A stretch of 7,400 nucleotides of DNA, from the NCBI GenBank assembly GCA_012517635.1, contig JAAYUP010000410.1:1-7400 (forward strand), given 5' to 3'. The translations under genes and the position numbers were made by a program. The notes below the pieces were generated by a model. The model was not told the origin of the DNA. It was given only the letters and a program-made list of their open reading frames with translations, and did no database searches. Source of the DNA: Candidatus Atribacter alterifermentans. Lineage in GTDB: Bacteria; Atribacterota; Atribacteria; Atribacterales; Atribacteraceae. Below, piece after piece: positions 5,062-7,400 of the stretch. The first letter of the stretch is position 1. Every line of letters begins with the position of its first letter.

Positions 5062-6945
5062 TTATATATTTGTACTTTTTTTATGAACATTATTTTCTCC
5101 AAATTGACCCAACCATTTCCATATCCAATAGGCGATTCGTATAATTAGATAATAAATAACGAATACCACTAAGCTCAGTATAAATGCATTAAAAAATCGG
5201 AGAAGGATGAAAAGAAATGGGGTATGAATATGGCAAAAAGAATTAAAGAAGGTGATAAAACCAATTGTTACTCCAAGCCAAAGCACAATCTTAAAAAGAG
5301 GTTGATAATGAAAACGGCGAAAAGAAAGAAGAAGCCATAAAGCCGGGTAACCAATCATAAATTCCTTGGTTCGTGGCCTCATAAAGAGCAACCTTTCCAA
5401 CCAAAGCCTCATTTTGCTTTCTAACATTCCGGCTGGGAGTAATGGAAAGTTGCCTGAACGGGTCAAATAAACCACAAAGCCCCCAGCAAGAATCATTAGA
5501 ATAACAAATTCATATCGTTTTAAGGTTCCTAAAACGACCGAACGAATACTTCGATTGAAATAACCTGATCTAAAAAGGTAAAGAATAACTAAGAAAATAG
5601 GAATGACAAACGAGGTTTTTACTCCAGAATACTGCTCAATCCGAAGTACATAAAGCCAATGATAAAGACCACAAGAAACGATAAGACCACCAGCAAATAT
5701 GATACCAAAAGCAATAAGTATGGAAAGTAACAGATTTTTTTGGGACCGAAATCCATCAATTAAGAAAAAAATTGCCAAACTTGGATAAGTTATTCCAGAA
5801 AGAGCACCAATGATCCTGAGATTCAACATTTGATCTTGGAAAAGGGTTCCCAATAATACAAATAAACTTATAATGAGAATTATCCATTTTCCTGGTAAAA
5901 AGTAGCTATAGAGCAATGCGAAAGTTATTGCTACTGAAATTGAAAATAAAACTAAAGTAGTCAATGGAGGTTCAAAAGGGGTGAGGGGATGAACCGTTCC
6001 GCGAGTGAATCCACTCGACACAATATCAGAAAATAACCCAGTGAGGTAAGAATAATTTTTCCCCCAGAGATTCACCTCTGGTTCAGTAAAAAATCGGACA
6101 TAAAGAAGACGAATTGACCGCTCTTTCACTGCTCGGAGAAACCTTTCTCGAGCCTCAAGAGGCGTATAGTTTTTAATCTCATCCGGAGGAATACTGTGGA
6201 CTCGTATTGTTTGACTCGGAACAAGGCGAGCAAGAATCGCTTCCCCTTTTTGTCCTACAAATTCGGTATATCCCCAGAATAACTTTTTCATTTCAAGAAA
6301 ATGAGCCATTTCTTTCAAAGATTCTGAATTTCCATTTCCCAGCACTTGGTCACCAAAGAATATTAAACCATCGCCTTGATCAAAAATTGGATCGGAAAGA
6401 ATTGCTTTGAGGGTTTCTGGAGAAATACCTTGCCAATTTCTTGGACGGAGCACGATCCGGAATCCTTTTGATTTTAAAAGCTTAACCAGATTATAATCCC
6501 ATCCTAAACCAATCTTATCCTCTTCTTCATAAGTAATATTTAAGCCAATGATATTTGGAGAGATCTCCACTGGAATTCGACCTAAAATGCTAAGTTGATG
6601 AACGATAGTTTCTTTTAACAATGTATTAGACACATAAAAATAACGAAGATTCAAGGGATAATCATGATTAACAACTACCGGTAACACCTTTCCCAGCTGC
6701 TGAAGATTTTTTAAATCATAATCGCTAACACCAATAGCACTCACGCCAACTTGTTTCAATTCGTCCAAGATTTCCTCAACTGGTTTTCCCAAACGGAGCG
6801 ATATGACTTCAATATCCTGCCAATCACAAACAACTTCGATTTCTTTCATAACTGATTCATTTTTCAATCGTGAAGGCAACACTATCAGTGCCCCAAAGAG
6901 AGCACATATTATTGCAATGAAGAGAAGGAGTTTATAATTTTTCAT
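5062..6945 (-). CDS. DUF5693-like polytopic membrane protein
   Basis: This 627-residue protein has one N-terminal membrane segment (about 5-24) and a soluble, probably extracytoplasmic region of about 300 residues. The C-terminal half is very hydrophobic, with roughly eight to ten membrane segments (about 328-348, 353-371, 376-396, 404-424, 445-459, 477-496, 533-541, 550-568, 575-607). The soluble part has alternating strand/helix stretches (e.g. VGVSAIGVSDYDL at 66-78, KGFRIVLRPRNW at 160-171) suggesting a barrel-like fold. Two loops look conserved from memory of DUF5693: MRPRTKEFMIGYPAL (522-536) and NSFCHIHTPFLFILLR (568-583). The biochemical role is unknown. Proteins of this type often accompany csaB in Firmicutes-like and Synergistota-like genomes, as here, so a role in export or assembly of a wall polymer is an inference only. 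The start ATG overlaps the carrier stop (ATGA) and follows GAGGG with 7 bases of spacing, indicating translational coupling. Confidence 0.8.
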   Translation of the reverse strand: MKNYKLLLFIAIICALFGALIVLPSRLKNESVMKEIEVVCDWQDIEVISLRLGKPVEEILDELKQVGVSAIGVSDYDLKNLQQLGKVLPVVVNHDYPLNLRYFYVSNTLLKETIVHQLSILGRIPVEISPNIIGLNITYEEEDKIGLGWDYNLVKLLKSKGFRIVLRPRNWQGISPETLKAILSDPIFDQGDGLIFFGDQVLGNGNSESLKEMAHFLEMKKLFWGYTEFVGQKGEAILARLVPSQTIRVHSIPPDEIKNYTPLEARERFLRAVKERSIRLLYVRFFTEPEVNLWGKNYSYLTGLFSDIVSSGFTRGTVHPLTPFEPPLTTLVLFSISVAITFALLYSYFLPGKWIILIISLFVLLGTLFQDQMLNLRIIGALSGITYPSLAIFFLIDGFRSQKNLLLSILIAFGIIFAGGLIVSCGLYHWLYVLRIEQYSGVKTSFVIPIFLVILYLFRSGYFNRSIRSVVLGTLKRYEFVILMILAGGFVVYLTRSGNFPLLPAGMLESKMRLWLERLLFMRPRTKEFMIGYPALWLLLSFRRFHYQPLFKIVLWLGVTIGFITFFNSFCHIHTPFLFILLRFFNAFILSLVVFVIYYLIIRIAYWIWKWLGQFGENNVHKKSTNI

Positions 6946-7325
6946 GCGATGTCCCTCGGGTTTTCCTCACATTCCAATAATGGATCGCCGGTATCTACAG
7001 TGTCGTTCTCTTCAACGAAAATTTGGGTAACAATTCCTTCATTTTCAATTTGAATTTCATTTTCCATTTTCATTGCTTCTAAAATTAATACGACTTGACC
7101 TCCTGTAACTCGTTCACCCTTTTTTACTTGTACCGACAAGACTCTTCCGGGCATAGGAGCCCTAAGGACGGTTGTCACTTGCATGGGGCCATTTTTCGTA
7201 ACAATTTCACGAGGAATTCTTTTTATCTTTTCGACTTGTATCTTGCCATCTTCCCGGGACTCGTTTATTTCAGATACTTCAACTTCAAACTCTTCACCAT
7301 TGACCCGGACCTTGAATTTACGCAT
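6942..7325 (-). CDS. Biotin/lipoyl attachment domain carrier protein (BCCP / decarboxylase gamma-like)
   Basis: This 127-residue protein is a small biotin carrier. The N-terminus (MRKFKVRVNGEEFEVEV, residues 1-17) matches the lead-in seen in carrier subunits of sodium-pumping decarboxylases and acyl-CoA carboxylases. A charged linker of about 30 residues follows, then a biotinyl domain (about 52-120) with APMPG at 56-60 and the biotinylation motif EAMKME at 83-88; K86 is the expected biotin site. In this family biotin carries CO2 between a biotin carboxylase or decarboxylase and a carboxyltransferase in the cytoplasm. The linker is short and charged, not the long Ala/Pro-rich type of many MmdC/GcdC gamma subunits. 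AMKM favours biotin over lipoate. Translation starts at ATG after GGGAGGAG with 7 bases of spacing. The stop overlaps the next gene's start (ATGA). The partner carboxyltransferase is not in the window, so the exact enzyme is unknown. Confidence 0.9.
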   Translation of the reverse strand: MRKFKVRVNGEEFEVEVSEINESREDGKIQVEKIKRIPREIVTKNGPMQVTTVLRAPMPGRVLSVQVKKGERVTGGQVVLILEAMKMENEIQIENEGIVTQIFVEENDTVDTGDPLLECEENPRDIA

Positions 7326-7400
7326 ACTGAAACTCCTCCCTATTTAATAATACAATACCTTCTATCCTATCCTGAAAATACCGTAAACCGTGAAGTGTGA
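7318..7400 (-). CDS. Possible C-terminal tail of an off-window upstream gene
   Basis: A reading frame enters from the right edge and stays open for 26 codons before a TAA. The frame overlaps the first 8 bases of the biotin-carrier gene (ATGCGTAA). The encoded tail ends in ...NREEFQYA and is not recognised. Overlapping gene ends occur twice more in this cluster, and the strong ribosome binding site of the carrier gene would lie inside this frame, so a real coupled gene end is plausible. A frame of this length is also expected by chance, and the other two minus-strand frames close at TAG codons within about 40 bases of the edge. No function is assigned. Confidence 0.3.
   Translation of the reverse strand, partial: TLHGLRYFQDRIEGIVLLNREEFQYA
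7331..7345 (-). promoter_or_regulatory. Strong Shine-Dalgarno site for the biotin carrier
   Basis: On the minus strand GGGAGGAG precedes the ATG by 7 bases (TTTCAGT). This fixes the start codon. No convincing -35/-10 pair was found between here and the right edge, so transcription probably begins outside the window. Confidence 0.75.

Noticed and set aside
6207..6410. Plus-strand open frame antisense to the DUF5693-like gene
   Set aside because: It is fully inside a long real gene and has no domain or ribosome-site support; the same applies to the one at 4282-4479.
7095..7400. Plus-strand open frame opposite the biotin carrier
   Set aside because: It is antisense to a clear AMKM biotinyl domain, and its composition is that of a shadow frame.

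Overview
The window is an AT-rich stretch of bacterial chromosome. Seven complete genes, all on the minus strand, fill positions 308-7325 with very little spacing. Every one belongs to, or sits among, cell-envelope functions. I see no phage, transposase, CRISPR, tRNA or rRNA. The gene set (a biotin carrier, a DUF5693-like membrane protein, CsaB, a TagA/WecG transferase, FtsE-FtsX and an EnvC-like factor), the low GC and the C/G-rich intergenic repeat would suit an uncultured anaerobic diderm lineage such as Atribacterota or Synergistota. That placement is an inference from gene content and remembered repeat style, with low to moderate confidence.

Read in the direction of transcription (high to low coordinates), the window first shows a possible tail of an off-window gene (7318-7400). 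Next come a small biotin/lipoyl carrier protein (6942-7325) and, sharing an ATGA overlap, a 627-residue polytopic DUF5693-like protein (5062-6945). An 11-base gap leads to a CsaB-type polysaccharide pyruvyltransferase (3974-5050), and an 18-base gap to a TagA/WecG/CpsF N-acetylmannosaminyltransferase (3212-3955). This part looks like one transcription unit. TagA plus CsaB suggests a secondary cell-wall polymer with pyruvylated ManNAc, the usual anchor for SLH-domain surface proteins.

A 106-base gap (3106-3211) carries two TATAAT boxes and a 12-base palindrome, and probably holds a promoter for the second block: ftsE (2407-3105), ftsX (1501-2373, TTG start) and an EnvC-like coiled-coil/LytM protein (308-1504, ATGA overlap with ftsX). 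FtsEX is the ATP-driven transmembrane regulator of septal peptidoglycan hydrolysis. The LytM domain here has lost three of the four residues checked at its metal/catalytic positions, so it is expected to activate an amidase rather than cut peptidoglycan itself. A weak intrinsic terminator overlaps the stop codon of this last gene.

The first 307 bases contain no credible gene. They hold a hairpin repeat at the left edge, a C-rich/G-rich inverted-repeat element with a potential G-quadruplex on each strand, and a small stem-loop. The most interesting points are the degenerate LytM partner of FtsEX, the two-strand quadruplex repeat, and the conserved-looking but uncharacterised DUF5693-like protein placed between a biotin carrier and wall-polymer enzymes.
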